A stretch of 64,000 nt of DNA from contig NZ_FOKP01000002.1 in the NCBI RefSeq assembly GCF_900112185.1, forward strand, positions 124,001 through 188,000, written 5' to 3'. Under the pieces are notes generated by a model. It ran no database searches. It worked only from the letters and a program-made list of their open reading frames with translations, and had not been told where the DNA came from. The position numbers and the translations under genes were made by a program. The stretch's first letter is position 1. Every line of letters begins with the position of its first letter. The DNA comes from Allobosea sp. CRIB-10. GTDB lineage: Bacteria > Pseudomonadota > Alphaproteobacteria > Rhizobiales > Beijerinckiaceae. Below, in pieces: positions 51,456 through 60,364 of this stretch.

Positions 51456-51824
51456 ATGTCCGGCGCCATGCCGCTCGTCTACAAGATCTGTCCTGAAGCG
51501 CTCTGGCGCGAAGCCGAGGCCAACGGCCTCTTCCAGGGAGCGCCGGTCGACCTCGCCGACGGCTTCATCCATTTCTCGACCGGCGCGCAGGTCCGCGAGA
51601 CCGCTGCTCGGCATTTCGCCGGCCAGGATGGGCTGCTGCTGATCGCCATCGACGATGCAGCCCTCGGCGAGGCCCTGCGCTACGAGCCGTCGCGCGGCGG
51701 GACGCTGTTTCCGCATCTCTACGCCACGCTCGACCCGAAGCAGGCGCGCTGGATCGCGCCGCTGCCGCTGGCCGAGAACGGCCATGTCTTTCCAGAGGAT
51801 ATCTTGCCGGAGGATGTCGCGTGA
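51456..51824 (+). CDS. DUF952 family protein
   Basis: A 122-residue cytoplasmic protein of an uncharacterised family. Recognisable parts are [20 protein letters not shown] and [16 protein letters not shown]. An alternative start at 51468 would give MPLVYKI, closer to typical family N-termini, but only 51456 has a hint of a ribosome site (CAGG). Its stop overlaps the pyrD GTG by 4 bp, so the two are translationally coupled, an order often seen in alphaproteobacteria. Function unknown. Confidence 0.87.
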   Translation: MSGAMPLVYKICPEALWREAEANGLFQGAPVDLADGFIHFSTGAQVRETAARHFAGQDGLLLIAIDDAALGEALRYEPSRGGTLFPHLYATLDPKQARWIAPLPLAENGHVFPEDILPEDVA

Positions 51825-52909
51825 TCGGAGCGCTGTTCGGCCTGGCCCGGCCCCTGATCCACAAGCTCGACGCCGAGCAGGCCCACCGGCTGACGATCGC
51901 GGCGCTGGCCGCCGCGCCCCCGCTGCGGCCGGCGGCCGATGCGCCCTCGCTGGCGGTCGAGGCCTTCGGCCTGCGCTTTGCCAATCCGGTCGGCCTCGCC
52001 GCCGGCTTCGACAAGAATGCCGAGGCGGTCGACGGCGCGCTCGGGCTCGGCTTCGGCTTCGTCGAGATCGGCGGAGTGACGCCGCTGCCGCAGCCGGGCA
52101 ATCCGCGCCCGCGTGTCTTCCGCCTGCCGGAAGACGAGGCGGTGATCAATCGCTACGGCCTCAACAGCGAGGGCATGGAGGCGGTCGCGGCGCGGCTGGC
52201 CGCCCGCCGTAAGAAGGGCGGCATCGTCGGCGTCAACCTCGGCGCCAACAAGGACTCGGCCGACCGCAGCGCCGATTATGCGGTGCTGGCGGGAAGGCTC
52301 GCCCCGCTCGCCGATTTCCTCACCGTCAACGTCTCCTCGCCGAACACGCCGGGCTTGCGTGACCTGCAGGCCGAGAGCGCTCTCGACGACCTGATCGCGC
52401 GCACCCTCGCCGCCCGCGACGAGGCTTCCGCCGGGGCTAAGCCGACGCCGGTGCTGATCAAGATCGCGCCGGACCTCACCATGCCCGAGCTCGATGGGAT
52501 GATTTCGGTCGCGCGGCGTCGCAAGGTCGACGGCATGATCGTCTCGAACACGACGATCGCACGACCCGACAGCCTGCGCAGCGCGAGCAGAGCCGAGACC
52601 GGCGGCCTCTCGGGCAAGCCGCTCTTTACGGCCTCGACGCGTATCCTCGCCGAGACCTTCCTGCGGGTGGAGCGCCAATTCCCGCTGATCGGCGTCGGCG
52701 GCATCGATTCGGCGCAAACCGCCTTTGCCAAGATCCTGGCCGGGGCGAGCCTGGTGCAGTTCTATTCGGCGATGGTGTTCAAGGGCCCGGGGCTGGTCGG
52801 CGAGGTCAAGCGCGGCCTCGACATGCAGGTGCGCAAGGCCGGGCTGCCGCGCCTCGACGCGCTGATCGGACGTGACGCCGAGGCGATCGCACGCGGGCAG
52901 ATTGGCTGA
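51821..52909 (+). CDS. pyrD: Dihydroorotate dehydrogenase (quinone), class 2
   Basis: A 362-residue FMN enzyme that oxidises dihydroorotate to orotate in pyrimidine synthesis, passing electrons to membrane quinone. The class 2 N-terminal extension (about 1-45, [16 protein letters not shown]) for membrane association is present. The FMN and active-site segments are [35 protein letters not shown] (with the catalytic Ser near 172) and [17 protein letters not shown]. The GTG at 51821 overlaps the DUF952 stop (GTGA). No other pyr genes are adjacent. Confidence 0.96.
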   Translation: MIGALFGLARPLIHKLDAEQAHRLTIAALAAAPPLRPAADAPSLAVEAFGLRFANPVGLAAGFDKNAEAVDGALGLGFGFVEIGGVTPLPQPGNPRPRVFRLPEDEAVINRYGLNSEGMEAVAARLAARRKKGGIVGVNLGANKDSADRSADYAVLAGRLAPLADFLTVNVSSPNTPGLRDLQAESALDDLIARTLAARDEASAGAKPTPVLIKIAPDLTMPELDGMISVARRRKVDGMIVSNTTIARPDSLRSASRAETGGLSGKPLFTASTRILAETFLRVERQFPLIGVGGIDSAQTAFAKILAGASLVQFYSAMVFKGPGLVGEVKRGLDMQVRKAGLPRLDALIGRDAEAIARGQIG

Positions 52910-52965
52910 CCGCAGCTTCGGCCGCCTCCGCTATGAGGCGACCGCGCGAGATCGGCGCGCAAGAC

Positions 52966-53562
52966 TCAGTTTCGATCAGACTGCGCCGGACGCAGCATCG
53001 GCGTCAGGACCGGCGACGAGCCGTGCTGGATGGTTCCGAGTATTTCGAACCCGTGCCGTTGATAGAGCGGGATATTCCGCGGGTTCGACGATTCCAGATA
53101 GGCCGCGACGCCGTCGCGGTCGCAGCGTGCGAGCGCATGGGTCATGAGCGCGTTTCCGATTCCCTGCCCCTGCCGTGCTGGATCGGCGCCGATCAGCGGC
53201 AGATACCAATGCGGCACCTCCGGATGATAGCGCGCCATCGAATCGAACACCGCTTCGACATCGGGCAGGATCGCCGGATCGGCGTTTGTCGTGATCAGGC
53301 GATCGAGCGCCTCGATATCCGGCTCCACGCCGGGCGGAAGCCACAGCGCAGCACCGCCGAGATCATCGCTGACATAGGCGCTGTCGCTGTCATAGGAAGC
53401 GGCGCCGAATGCGCGGATCAGATCGGGCATGACAGCGAGATAGGTCTGCGCCTCCCTCAATGACCAGCGGGCCATCGGATCAGTCGCAAAAGCAAGGCCG
53501 ATGACCGCGGAAACGGCGCTTTCCTCGCTACGGGTTGCGGAACGGACAGCGATGGACGTCAT
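52966..53562 (-). CDS. GNAT-family acetyltransferase
   Basis: A 198-residue predicted acetyl-CoA-dependent N-acetyltransferase. The acetyl-CoA motif is visible as GADPARQGQGIGNALMTHAL (about 125-144), preceded by the beta4 strand HWYLPLIGA. The C-terminal half contains NIPLYQRHGFEILGTI, typical of motif B. The start is the ATG at 53562; a longer frame to 53613 adds unlikely residues. The acceptor substrate is unknown. It is an isolated gene, convergent with pyrD. Confidence 0.88.
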   Translation of the reverse strand: MTSIAVRSATRSEESAVSAVIGLAFATDPMARWSLREAQTYLAVMPDLIRAFGAASYDSDSAYVSDDLGGAALWLPPGVEPDIEALDRLITTNADPAILPDVEAVFDSMARYHPEVPHWYLPLIGADPARQGQGIGNALMTHALARCDRDGVAAYLESSNPRNIPLYQRHGFEILGTIQHGSSPVLTPMLRPAQSDRN

Positions 53563-53707
53563 GGGATGGTCCGTGGTTGCGATCAGCTCGCACGGATATG
53601 GGGTCGCTGGCACGCCGGCGCCATGACAGCGCGCGCCTGGCCGCTCAGCACCGAGCCGTCGGGAAACCGGCGAAGGGTCGAAAGCCGACTCCGTTCCTCG
53701 CCCATCC

Positions 53708-53980
53708 CTATCGCTTCGAGGCGAACAAGCGGCTGATCAGCCAGAGCGGCACGACGATCAGAGCGCCGGCGAGCGCCCAGCCGCCGACCTCGCGGACCGC
53801 GTCGAAGCCCATATCGGTGAGCGAGCGGACGAAGCGCAGCGCCGAGTCGAAGAGGCCGCGCGGCGACAGGCCGAGAAAGGCCATGGCCGCGCCGACCAGC
53901 AGCGAGATGAAGAACAGGCGCACGAGGACGCTGAGGACGGAACCGCCCAGGAAGCGCTCGGTGCCACCGCCATTGGCCAT
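53708..53980 (-). CDS. Small membrane protein (DUF6460-like)
   Basis: A 90-residue protein with two hydrophobic segments (about 15-36, SVLVRLFFISLLVGAAMAFL, and 66-86, WALAGALIVVPLWLISRLF) joined by an amphipathic middle (SALRFVRSLTDMGFDAVREV). It begins MANGGGTERFLGGS at the ATG at 53980, behind GGGGATTTCC. This resembles small membrane proteins called DUF6460 in Hyphomicrobiales; the assignment is from memory of the pattern. Function unknown. Confidence 0.7.
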   Translation of the reverse strand: MANGGGTERFLGGSVLSVLVRLFFISLLVGAAMAFLGLSPRGLFDSALRFVRSLTDMGFDAVREVGGWALAGALIVVPLWLISRLFASKR

Positions 53981-54083
53981 GGAAATCCCCTTCGGATCGA
54001 CAACGGGACAAAACCCGCTCGCGGTTGAACCTGCGCTGAACGCCGCCGTCAATCAGTAAACGCCAAGTGTCATCAGCCTCGCC

Positions 54084-54189
54084 CGTCATTCAGGCCGCAG
54101 CGAAGCGGAGCGCCGGAATCCATCGTAGGGGGCTGAACTCTACGATGGATTCCGGAGCTGCGCGGCTGCGCCGCTTGTCCGGAATGACG
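54084..54189. repeat. Dispersed palindromic repeat, family C
   Basis: Bounded by CGTCATT and AATGACG. Inner arms CCGGAATCCATCGTA (54113-54127) and TACGATGGATTCCGG (54141-54155) are perfectly complementary over 15 bp with a 13-nt loop. Flanking segments GCAGCGAAGCGGAGCG and TGCGCGGCTGCGCCGC form side stems. It lies just downstream of the response regulator gene (minus strand). Confidence 0.82.
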
Positions 54190-54209
54190 GCTCACCTAGC
54201 CGCAAGAAC

Positions 54210-54890
54210 TCAGCTCGTCGCCGAGGCGCCCTGCGCTGCCCAGCCGGCGCCGGCGATCTTGGCGGCGGCGATCACGGCCTGGGTGCGGCTGTCGACATTG
54301 AGCTTGGTCAGGATCGCCGAGACATGCGCCTTGACCGTCGCTTCGGAGACGCCGAGCTCATAGGCGATCTGCTTGTTGAGCAGCCCCTCCGACAGCATCA
54401 TCAGCACGCGCACCTGCTGCGGCGTCAGCGTGGCGAGACGCCGGACCATGTCGGCGGTCTCATGGTCGACCGGGGCGGTGAGATCGACGCCCGGCGGGGT
54501 CCAGACGCCGCCATCGAGCACGGCCTGGATCGCCTCGCCCATCTGCGCGACCTCGGCGGTCTTGGGCAGGAAGCCGAGCGCGCCGAACTCGATGCAGCGG
54601 CGGATCACGGCCGGATCGTCATTGGCCGAGACGACGATGACCGGGATCTCCGGATAGGAGGCGCGCAGGAAGAGCAGGCCGGAAAAACCCTGCACGCCCG
54701 GCATGGACAGATCGAGCAGGATCAGATCGGTGTCGGCGGTCTCAACCAGGGCTTGGCCGAGCGCCTCGAGCGAGCCGACCTCGCTGACCTCCGAGCCAGA
54801 GAGCGCATGAGAGACCGCCTGGCGCAGCGCGCCGCGAAAGAGCGGATGATCGTCGGCGATCACGATCCGGGTCGACGGCTGGCGACTCAT
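54210..54890 (-). CDS. LuxR/NarL-type response regulator
   Basis: A 226-residue two-component regulator. The receiver domain has Asp60 as acceptor (LILLDLSMPG), acidic pocket Asp13-Asp14 and Lys near 110 (FLPKTAEV). The C-terminal LuxR HTH is LNKQIAYELGVSEATVKAHV. The ATG at 54890 starts the family N-terminus (MSRQPSTRIVIADDHPL); earlier in-frame codons at 54908 and 54977 are less likely. It is divergent from a DUF4212/symporter pair across 294 bp, so it may control that acetate/lactate-type uptake system. The partner kinase is not adjacent. Confidence 0.9.
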   Translation of the reverse strand: MSRQPSTRIVIADDHPLFRGALRQAVSHALSGSEVSEVGSLEALGQALVETADTDLILLDLSMPGVQGFSGLLFLRASYPEIPVIVVSANDDPAVIRRCIEFGALGFLPKTAEVAQMGEAIQAVLDGGVWTPPGVDLTAPVDHETADMVRRLATLTPQQVRVLMMLSEGLLNKQIAYELGVSEATVKAHVSAILTKLNVDSRTQAVIAAAKIAGAGWAAQGASATS

Positions 54891-55184
54891 TGCAGGCGTT
54901 CCTCGCATCCTTGCGGTCAGTTTGACCTCGCATGTGCGTGATCTCAAGCACAACCACCTTCGGCGGCGGATATTCAACGCGGTCCTCCGGCGGGATCGCG
55001 TGCGCCAACTGCCGGCAAGCTATCGAGGGCTTCTATAGTCCTACGCCTTAAGTCGGCATTCTTTCAGCCAGTGCGCTGCATTAACCTAGGAGCGGGCAGC
55101 TGGGGCAGCGGGCGCGATTCGCGACAAAATCCGGCAGTCGCTATAATATAATATAACAAAAATAGCCATGGAGGGAGATTTATC
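54891..55184. promoter_or_regulatory. Divergent promoter region between response regulator and symporter genes
   Basis: A 294-bp gap without genes. The right end is very AT-rich (CTATAATATAATATAACA at 55141-55158), with a TATAAT-like -10 at 55142-55147. A strong ribosome site GGAGGGA (55170-55176) serves the DUF4212 gene. No repeat element was found. Confidence 0.5.
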
Positions 55185-55442
55185 ATGAATTCACCCGACG
55201 AGAGCAAGCACTGGGATAAAACCAGCCGCCTCATGATCACCATGATGAGTATCTGGTTCTTCTTCGGCTTCGTGATCCATATGTTCGTCAATCAGCTGAA
55301 TACAATAAAAATATTTGGATTTCCGTTCGGATACTACATGGCAGCCCAAGGCTCCCTGATCGTATTCGTCGCGATGCTGTTCTGGTTCGCCAAAGCCCAG
55401 GACAAGATCGACCGCGAATCCGGCTTCGCCGAAGACGAGTGA
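55185..55442 (+). CDS. DUF4212 small subunit of a sodium/solute symporter
   Basis: An 85-residue membrane protein with two hydrophobic segments (about 15-36, LMITMMSIWFFFGFVIHMFV, and 46-68, FGYYMAAQGSLIVFVAMLF). The family is always paired with a large symporter subunit, here starting 14 bp downstream. Codon use in the middle (CTGAATACAATAAAAATATT at 55298-55317) is AT-rich compared with the neighbours. The start ATG at 55185 has the strong site GGAGGGA. It probably helps acetate, lactate or pyruvate uptake. Confidence 0.92.
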   Translation: MNSPDESKHWDKTSRLMITMMSIWFFFGFVIHMFVNQLNTIKIFGFPFGYYMAAQGSLIVFVAMLFWFAKAQDKIDRESGFAEDE

Positions 55443-55455
55443 GGGGAAACCGGTC

Positions 55456-57441
55456 ATGACAGCGCAAGCAACATCCCGAGGCGGGGACTTCACCTCGAAC
55501 CTCGGCCGCATCTACGGCATCTACACCGGCGGCTTTGCCGCCTTCATCATTCTGGTCGCGATTCTGGAGAGGGCCGGCGTCCCGAACCAGATCCTCGGCT
55601 ACATGTTCGTCGGCTTCACGGTCCTGGTCTATGCCTTCATCGGCATCGTCTCGCGGACCGTTCAGGTGTCCGAATATTATGTCGCGGGCCGCAAGGTCCC
55701 CGCCTTCTACAACGGCATGGCGACCGGCGCCGACTGGATGTCGGGCGCCTCGTTCGTCGGCATGGCGGGCTCGCTCTTCCTGCTTGGCTATGACGGGCTC
55801 GCCTTCGTGCTCGGCTGGACCGGCGGCTATGTGCTCGTCGCCGTGCTGGTCGCGCCGTTCCTGCGCAAGTTCGGCGCCTATACCGTCCCCGACTTCCTGG
55901 CTGCGCGCTATGGCGGCAACACCGCCCGCATGCTCGGCGTCATGGTCCTGCTCGCCTGCTCCTTCACCTATGTGGTGGCGCAGATCTTCGCGACCGGCCT
56001 GATCGCCCAGCGCTTCCTCGGCATGGACTTCGTCGTCGCGGTCTATGTCGGCCTGCTCGGCATCCTGGTCTGCTCGATGCTCGGTGGCATGCGCGCCGTC
56101 ACCTGGACACAGGTCGCGCAGTACATCGTGCTGATCGTCGCCTATCTCGTGCCGGTGGTGATCCTCTCGGCGAAGAAGTTCGGCCTGCCGATCCCGCAGC
56201 TGACCTATGGCTCGGCCATCGCCGAGATCACAGCGCTGGAGCAGAGCTTCGTTGCCAAGGGCCTGGCGACCGAAGCCGTCATGGCGGCCAAGGCGCACAC
56301 CACGCCGTTCAACAGCTATTCTCCGGCCAACTACTTCGCGCTGATCCTCTGCCTGATGGTCGGCACCGCCTCGCTGCCGCATGTGCTGATGCGCTACTTC
56401 ACCACGCCGTCGGTGCGCGATGCGCGCATGTCGGTGGCCTGGTCGCTGCTGTTCATCTTCCTGCTCTACTTCACGGCGCCGGCCTATGCGGCGTTCTCGA
56501 AGCTCGAGGTCTATTCGACCCTGATCGGCAAGAACGTCGCCGACATGCCTGCCTGGGTGTTCACCTATGGCAAGCTCGGCCTGGTGACGATCTGCGGCAA
56601 GGCCGCCGACAGCGTCGCCACCATCACCGCCGCCTGTCAGGCCCTGCCCGGCCACGCCGGCGTGCTGCGCCTCCAGGACTTCGGCATCAACACCGACGTG
56701 GTGGTGCTGTCCACGCCGGAGATCGCCGGCCTGCCCTATGTCATCGCCGGACTCGTCGCCGCCGGTGGCCTCGCCGCCGCTCTCTCGACCGCCGACGGGC
56801 TCCTGCTCGCCATCGCCAACGCGCTCTCGCACGACATCTACTACAAGATGATCGACAAGAACGCGCCGACGGCACGCCGGCTCATCGTCTCTCGCGTCCT
56901 GCTCGTTGTGGTGGCGGTCGCCGCGGCCTGGACGGCCTCCAAGCGGCCGGCCGACATCCTGGCGATGGTCTCCTGGGCATTCTCACTGGCCGCCGCGGGG
57001 CTTTTCCCGGCGCTGGTGCTGGGCATCTGGGACAAGCGGACCAACCGTGCCGGCGCGATCGCCGGCATCATCGCCGGCTTCGGCCTCTGCCTGTTCTACC
57101 TCGTCGTCACCCGCTACTTCCCGGGTCATGGCGCCGCCTATTTCGGGATGAGCTCGCTGCTCAATCCCGTCACCGGCGCGCCGCTCGTCGATGTCGCCAA
57201 GGCGCTGGCCGCGCCGAACGGCATGGAGACCTGGGTGGCGGGCACGCATCCGCTAGCCTCGAAGGTCGGCTGGTTCAACATGAACAACATCTCGTCGGCG
57301 ATCTTCGGCCTGCCGGTCGGGTTCATCGTGATGTTCGCAGTGTCGCGCCTGACCGCGGCGCCGTCGCAGGAGTTGCAGGACTTCGTCGACAACTGCCGGC
57401 GCCCGCGCGGCGGCACGATCATGGAAGAGAAGACCACCTGA
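55456..57441 (+). CDS. Sodium/solute symporter large subunit (acetate/organic acid type)
   Basis: A 661-residue inner-membrane protein of the sodium/solute symporter family, with 13 or more hydrophobic spans. Typical elements are YYVAGRKVPAFYNGMATGADWMSGASFVG near 75-103, the SLPHVLMRYFTTPSVRDAR region and GLAAALSTADGLLLAIANAL. It forms a two-gene unit with the DUF4212 subunit. Relatives take up acetate or other short organic acids; the exact substrate is inferred. It is followed by a strong terminator-like stem. The divergent response regulator is a likely controller. Confidence 0.92.
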   Translation: MTAQATSRGGDFTSNLGRIYGIYTGGFAAFIILVAILERAGVPNQILGYMFVGFTVLVYAFIGIVSRTVQVSEYYVAGRKVPAFYNGMATGADWMSGASFVGMAGSLFLLGYDGLAFVLGWTGGYVLVAVLVAPFLRKFGAYTVPDFLAARYGGNTARMLGVMVLLACSFTYVVAQIFATGLIAQRFLGMDFVVAVYVGLLGILVCSMLGGMRAVTWTQVAQYIVLIVAYLVPVVILSAKKFGLPIPQLTYGSAIAEITALEQSFVAKGLATEAVMAAKAHTTPFNSYSPANYFALILCLMVGTASLPHVLMRYFTTPSVRDARMSVAWSLLFIFLLYFTAPAYAAFSKLEVYSTLIGKNVADMPAWVFTYGKLGLVTICGKAADSVATITAACQALPGHAGVLRLQDFGINTDVVVLSTPEIAGLPYVIAGLVAAGGLAAALSTADGLLLAIANALSHDIYYKMIDKNAPTARRLIVSRVLLVVVAVAAAWTASKRPADILAMVSWAFSLAAAGLFPALVLGIWDKRTNRAGAIAGIIAGFGLCLFYLVVTRYFPGHGAAYFGMSSLLNPVTGAPLVDVAKALAAPNGMETWVAGTHPLASKVGWFNMNNISSAIFGLPVGFIVMFAVSRLTAAPSQELQDFVDNCRRPRGGTIMEEKTT

Positions 57442-57468
57442 CCGCGATCGGATCGCTCATCGCTCGCG

Positions 57469-57500
57469 AGGGGGCGGGACCTTGTCCCGCCCCCTTCTTG
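57469..57500 (+). terminator. Terminator-like hairpin after the symporter
   Basis: AGGGGGCGGGAC (57469-57480) and GTCCCGCCCCCT (57484-57495) form a perfect 12-bp stem with a CTT loop, 28 bp after the stop, then TCTTG. A very stable GC stem with a short T-run. Confidence 0.75.
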
Positions 57501-57511
57501 TCCACATCGCC

Positions 57512-57557
57512 AGAGCGGGATGCGAAAAAATGGCGACGGTTCCTCGCATCCTGCTCT
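57512..57557. repeat. Dispersed palindromic element, family E-like
   Basis: AGAGCGGGATGCGA (57512-57525) pairs with TCGCATCCTGCTCT (57544-57557) with one mismatch. A third copy of the arm, GCATCCCGCTCT, follows at 57579-57590. It lies between the symporter terminator and the YggT gene. Confidence 0.75.
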
Positions 57558-57618
57558 AACTCTGTGTGAGAGGCGGCATCCCGCTCTCATCGCATCGATC
57601 TGCCTCGGAGTATCGCGC

Positions 57619-57930
57619 GTGGCCCAGGAAGCCGGCTTCTGGCTGTTCCATCTCCCGAATATGCTTCTGGCGGCGATGATCTACACGCTGATCGGCCGCT
57701 ACATCCTGTCGCTCTTCTTTCCGCCCGACAGCGACAAGGTGATCTGGACCGTGTTTCGTCAGGTCACCGATCCCATCCTCGACGCCGTCCGCGTGATCAC
57801 GCCGGCCATCGTGCCGGCACCGCTGGTCAACATCTTCGCCGTCGTCTGGCTGCTGCTGGCGCGGATCGCCTTCTATTTCCTGATCCGATCGCTCGGCCTC
57901 CTGCCGACGGTCACCGGAGCAGCCTCATGA
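57619..57930 (+). CDS. YggT-family membrane protein
   Basis: A 103-residue protein with two membrane segments (about 12-36, LPNMLLAAMIYTLIGRYILSLFF, and 65-90, ALVNIFAVVWLLLARIAFYFLI) around a DPILDAVRVITPAIVP loop, the YggT hallmark. The GTG at 57619 has a CGGAG site; a longer frame to 57520 lies in the repeat. Its stop overlaps the next small membrane gene by ATGA. YggT proteins are widespread but their role is not settled. Confidence 0.82.
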   Translation: MAQEAGFWLFHLPNMLLAAMIYTLIGRYILSLFFPPDSDKVIWTVFRQVTDPILDAVRVITPAIVPAPLVNIFAVVWLLLARIAFYFLIRSLGLLPTVTGAAS

Positions 57931-58268
57931 CGGACGATCGCGAAAAGCTTATTCGCCAGGACGGGCTGCTGATCGGCATCGCCGGCGCCTCCCTCCTGTC
58001 GGGCATGCACTTCTCTCCTTTCTTCGATCCGGCTTTCGTGCTGGTGAAGTTCCTGGTGGCACCGGCGTTCTTCATCTCCTCGCCGCTGCTGCTGTTCTAC
58101 TTCACCTCGCTGCTCGTCTCGGTGGCCTGCCTGATCGTGGCGGGTGTCCCGGCAGCGCTCTATGAGCGCGCCAAGCATCCGGGCACCAGCAGCGGCACCT
58201 CGCTCGGCATCTGGCTCGCCGGTTTGCTCGTGCTTGCCGCTCCGGTCTTCTTCGGCATGGCCGGATAG
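57927..58268 (+). CDS. Hypothetical small membrane protein
   Basis: A 113-residue protein coupled to the YggT gene by a 4-bp overlap. There are about three hydrophobic stretches (GLLIGIAGASLLSGMHF, FFISSPLLLFYFTSLLVSVACL and IWLAGLLVLAAPVFF). It opens MTDDREKLIRQDGL. A conserved partner of YggT in the same transcript is likely. No domain is recognised. Confidence 0.65.
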   Translation: MTDDREKLIRQDGLLIGIAGASLLSGMHFSPFFDPAFVLVKFLVAPAFFISSPLLLFYFTSLLVSVACLIVAGVPAALYERAKHPGTSSGTSLGIWLAGLLVLAAPVFFGMAG

Positions 58269-58341
58269 TCACGAAAGGGTGATTTCGAAGCGGCGCGGCA
58301 CTGGTCCAATCTGGACCTATGCTGCAATGCGGAAGAGCGCC

Positions 58342-58725
58342 ATGCCGCCCGACCTGATACGCCGGCTGCGGCTTTGTGCCGAGATCTCGACCGCGCGGGC
58401 CTGCGGTTTCTCCGGGCTGGCGACGCTCTGCCTGATGGTCGGTCTGTCGAGCAGCGTCGCGACCACCCTCAAGGCCGGCGGCTATTCGGCTCTGCTCGTC
58501 GCCTGCGTGCTGTTGATGATGGCCCAGCGGGCCCGGAGCCGGCCGTTCAAGCGCACCGAGATCTGGCTGATGCTGGACGATAGCGAACGTCCGCCGGAGG
58601 CGCTGGCCCAGCAGCTTCTCGGGGAGGTCCGCCGCGCCACTTTCCTGCGCTTTGCCGCCTATCACGCGCTCGCGGCGGCGGTGATGCTGGCCAGCGCCTT
58701 CCTGGCGACCGCAAGCCGCTTCTGA
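58342..58725 (+). CDS. Hypothetical membrane protein
   Basis: A 127-residue protein. Two hydrophobic segments (about 22-55, FSGLATLCLMVGLSSSVATT and ALLVACVLLMM) and a third at the C-terminus (AAAVMLASAFLAT). The central part RPFKRTEIWLMLDDSERPPE is soluble. The ATG at 58342 has a GGAAGAG site; ATG 58327 is also possible. It is 73 bp after the previous gene and faces the convergent ligase gene 1 bp from its end. Function unknown. Confidence 0.6.
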   Translation: MPPDLIRRLRLCAEISTARACGFSGLATLCLMVGLSSSVATTLKAGGYSALLVACVLLMMAQRARSRPFKRTEIWLMLDDSERPPEALAQQLLGEVRRATFLRFAAYHALAAAVMLASAFLATASRF

Positions 58726-58726
58726 G

Positions 58727-60364
58727 TCACGGCCCCGCCGGCAGCAGCGCCTCCAGCGTCTCGATCCGATCGGCCTCGCCCGGCGGCTTGTCCCAGCGGA
58801 TGCGGTTGATCCGGGGAAAGCGCATGGCGATGCCGGATTTGTGCCGCGTCGAGCGCTGCAATCCCTCGAACGCCACCTCGAAGACGAGGCCGCTCGTGAC
58901 CGTATGCGTCACCTCGCGCACCGGGCCGAAGCGGTTCAGCGTGTTCTTGCGGACATAGCGGTCGATCTCGATGAGTTCCTCGTCGGTGAAGCCGAAATAG
59001 GCTTTTCCCACCGGAACGAGCTCGTCTGCGCCCCCTTCCCCGACCCGCCAGACGCCGAAGGTGTAGTCGGAATAGAAGGATGAGCGCTTGCCGTGGCCAC
59101 GCTGGGCATACATCAGCACGCAGTCGACCAGCCGGGCATCGCGCTTCCATTTGTACCAGTAGCCCTTCGGGCGGCCGGGCAGATATGGCGAGTCGAGCCG
59201 CTTGATCATGCAGCCCTCGACTGCCTCCGCATCGGCACCAGCGCCGGCAGAAGCCGGATCGGAGCGGGCCTCGGTCAGCGCTTCCCAGCTCGCGAAGGTA
59301 ATGCGCGGCGAGAGATCGAAGCGGGCACTGTCAAGCCTACCGAGAAAGGCCTCCAGCCTCGCGCGTCGCTCCGTATAGGGATGTGCGCGCAGATCATCGT
59401 CGGCCTCTGCCAGAAGGTCGTAGGCGCGGATATGCGCCGGGAATTCGGCCAGCATCTTCGGCGTCACCTGCTTGCGGTTGAGCCGCTGCTGCAGCGTGTT
59501 GAAGCTCTGGACCACGCCGTCGCGCATCACCAGCAATTCGCCGTCGATCGCGCCGTCCTGCGTCAACGCTTCGGTGAGGTCGGGAAAGGCGCCGCCGATC
59601 TCCTCGCCGGTGCGGGAATAGAGCCGGACGGTACGGCTGCCGTCGGCGCGCGTGCCGGCAACGGCCTGGACGCGGATGCCGTCCCATTTCCACTCGGCGG
59701 CGAACTCATTCGCCGCAAGCTTGTCGAAATCGCCGTCCTCGATCGCATGCGAGAGCATCACCGGACGGAACGGCGCCGGATCGGTCGCCTCAGGCCGGGG
59801 CGCCCTGCCCTCCAGCCAGGCGAAGAGCGCGGTGTAGGGCGGCTCCAGCCCGTGCCAGACCTGCTCGACCTCGTCGGCCGGAATGCCGCCGAGGCTGGCA
59901 GCGGCCGTCTTGGCGAGGCGGGCGGAGACGCCGATGCGGAGCGATCCGGTGATCAGCTTGAGCAGGGCCCAGCGGCCGGTCTCGTCGAGCGCATCGAGCC
60001 AGGAGGCGATCAGGCGCGGCATCTCGGTCTTGCCGGAGTTGCGCAGACCGGCGACGACATCTGGCAGATGCGGCACATCGTTCGCGCCATGACGGGCCGG
60101 CCACATCAGCGCGACCGTCTCGGAGAGGTCGCCGACATAATCGTAGGAGAGCGCGAACAGCACCGGGTCGGTCCGCTCGGCGATCAGGGCCCGGATCAGG
60201 CCGGGCTTGGCGTTCTGGAAGACCAGCCCGCCGGTCATCGCCGCCAGCGCATAGCCGCGATCGGGATCGGGCGTGGTACGCAGGTAATCGGCGATCAGCG
60301 CGAGCTTGCCGTTGCGGCGCGGCTCATAGGCGAGGCGGTCGAGCAGCCAGGCGAAGCGGTTCAT
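58727..60364 (-). CDS. Ligase-associated ATP-dependent DNA ligase (damage-response type)
   Basis: A 545-residue ATP-dependent DNA ligase. The nucleotidyl-lysine is Lys226 in EWKWDGIR (motif I). Later motifs are visible: SRTGEEIGGAF (III region), DGELLVM (IIIa/IV), EGCMIKRLDSPY (IV) and YWYKWKRD (V). The N-terminal helical DNA-binding domain (1-200) is present. The ATG at 60364 overlaps the exonuclease stop by 4 bp. Known relatives work with the exonuclease and DEXH helicase in resistance to crosslinking agents, in the ligase-associated DNA damage response set. Confidence 0.93.
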   Translation of the reverse strand: MNRFAWLLDRLAYEPRRNGKLALIADYLRTTPDPDRGYALAAMTGGLVFQNAKPGLIRALIAERTDPVLFALSYDYVGDLSETVALMWPARHGANDVPHLPDVVAGLRNSGKTEMPRLIASWLDALDETGRWALLKLITGSLRIGVSARLAKTAAASLGGIPADEVEQVWHGLEPPYTALFAWLEGRAPRPEATDPAPFRPVMLSHAIEDGDFDKLAANEFAAEWKWDGIRVQAVAGTRADGSRTVRLYSRTGEEIGGAFPDLTEALTQDGAIDGELLVMRDGVVQSFNTLQQRLNRKQVTPKMLAEFPAHIRAYDLLAEADDDLRAHPYTERRARLEAFLGRLDSARFDLSPRITFASWEALTEARSDPASAGAGADAEAVEGCMIKRLDSPYLPGRPKGYWYKWKRDARLVDCVLMYAQRGHGKRSSFYSDYTFGVWRVGEGGADELVPVGKAYFGFTDEELIEIDRYVRKNTLNRFGPVREVTHTVTSGLVFEVAFEGLQRSTRHKSGIAMRFPRINRIRWDKPPGEADRIETLEALLPAGP

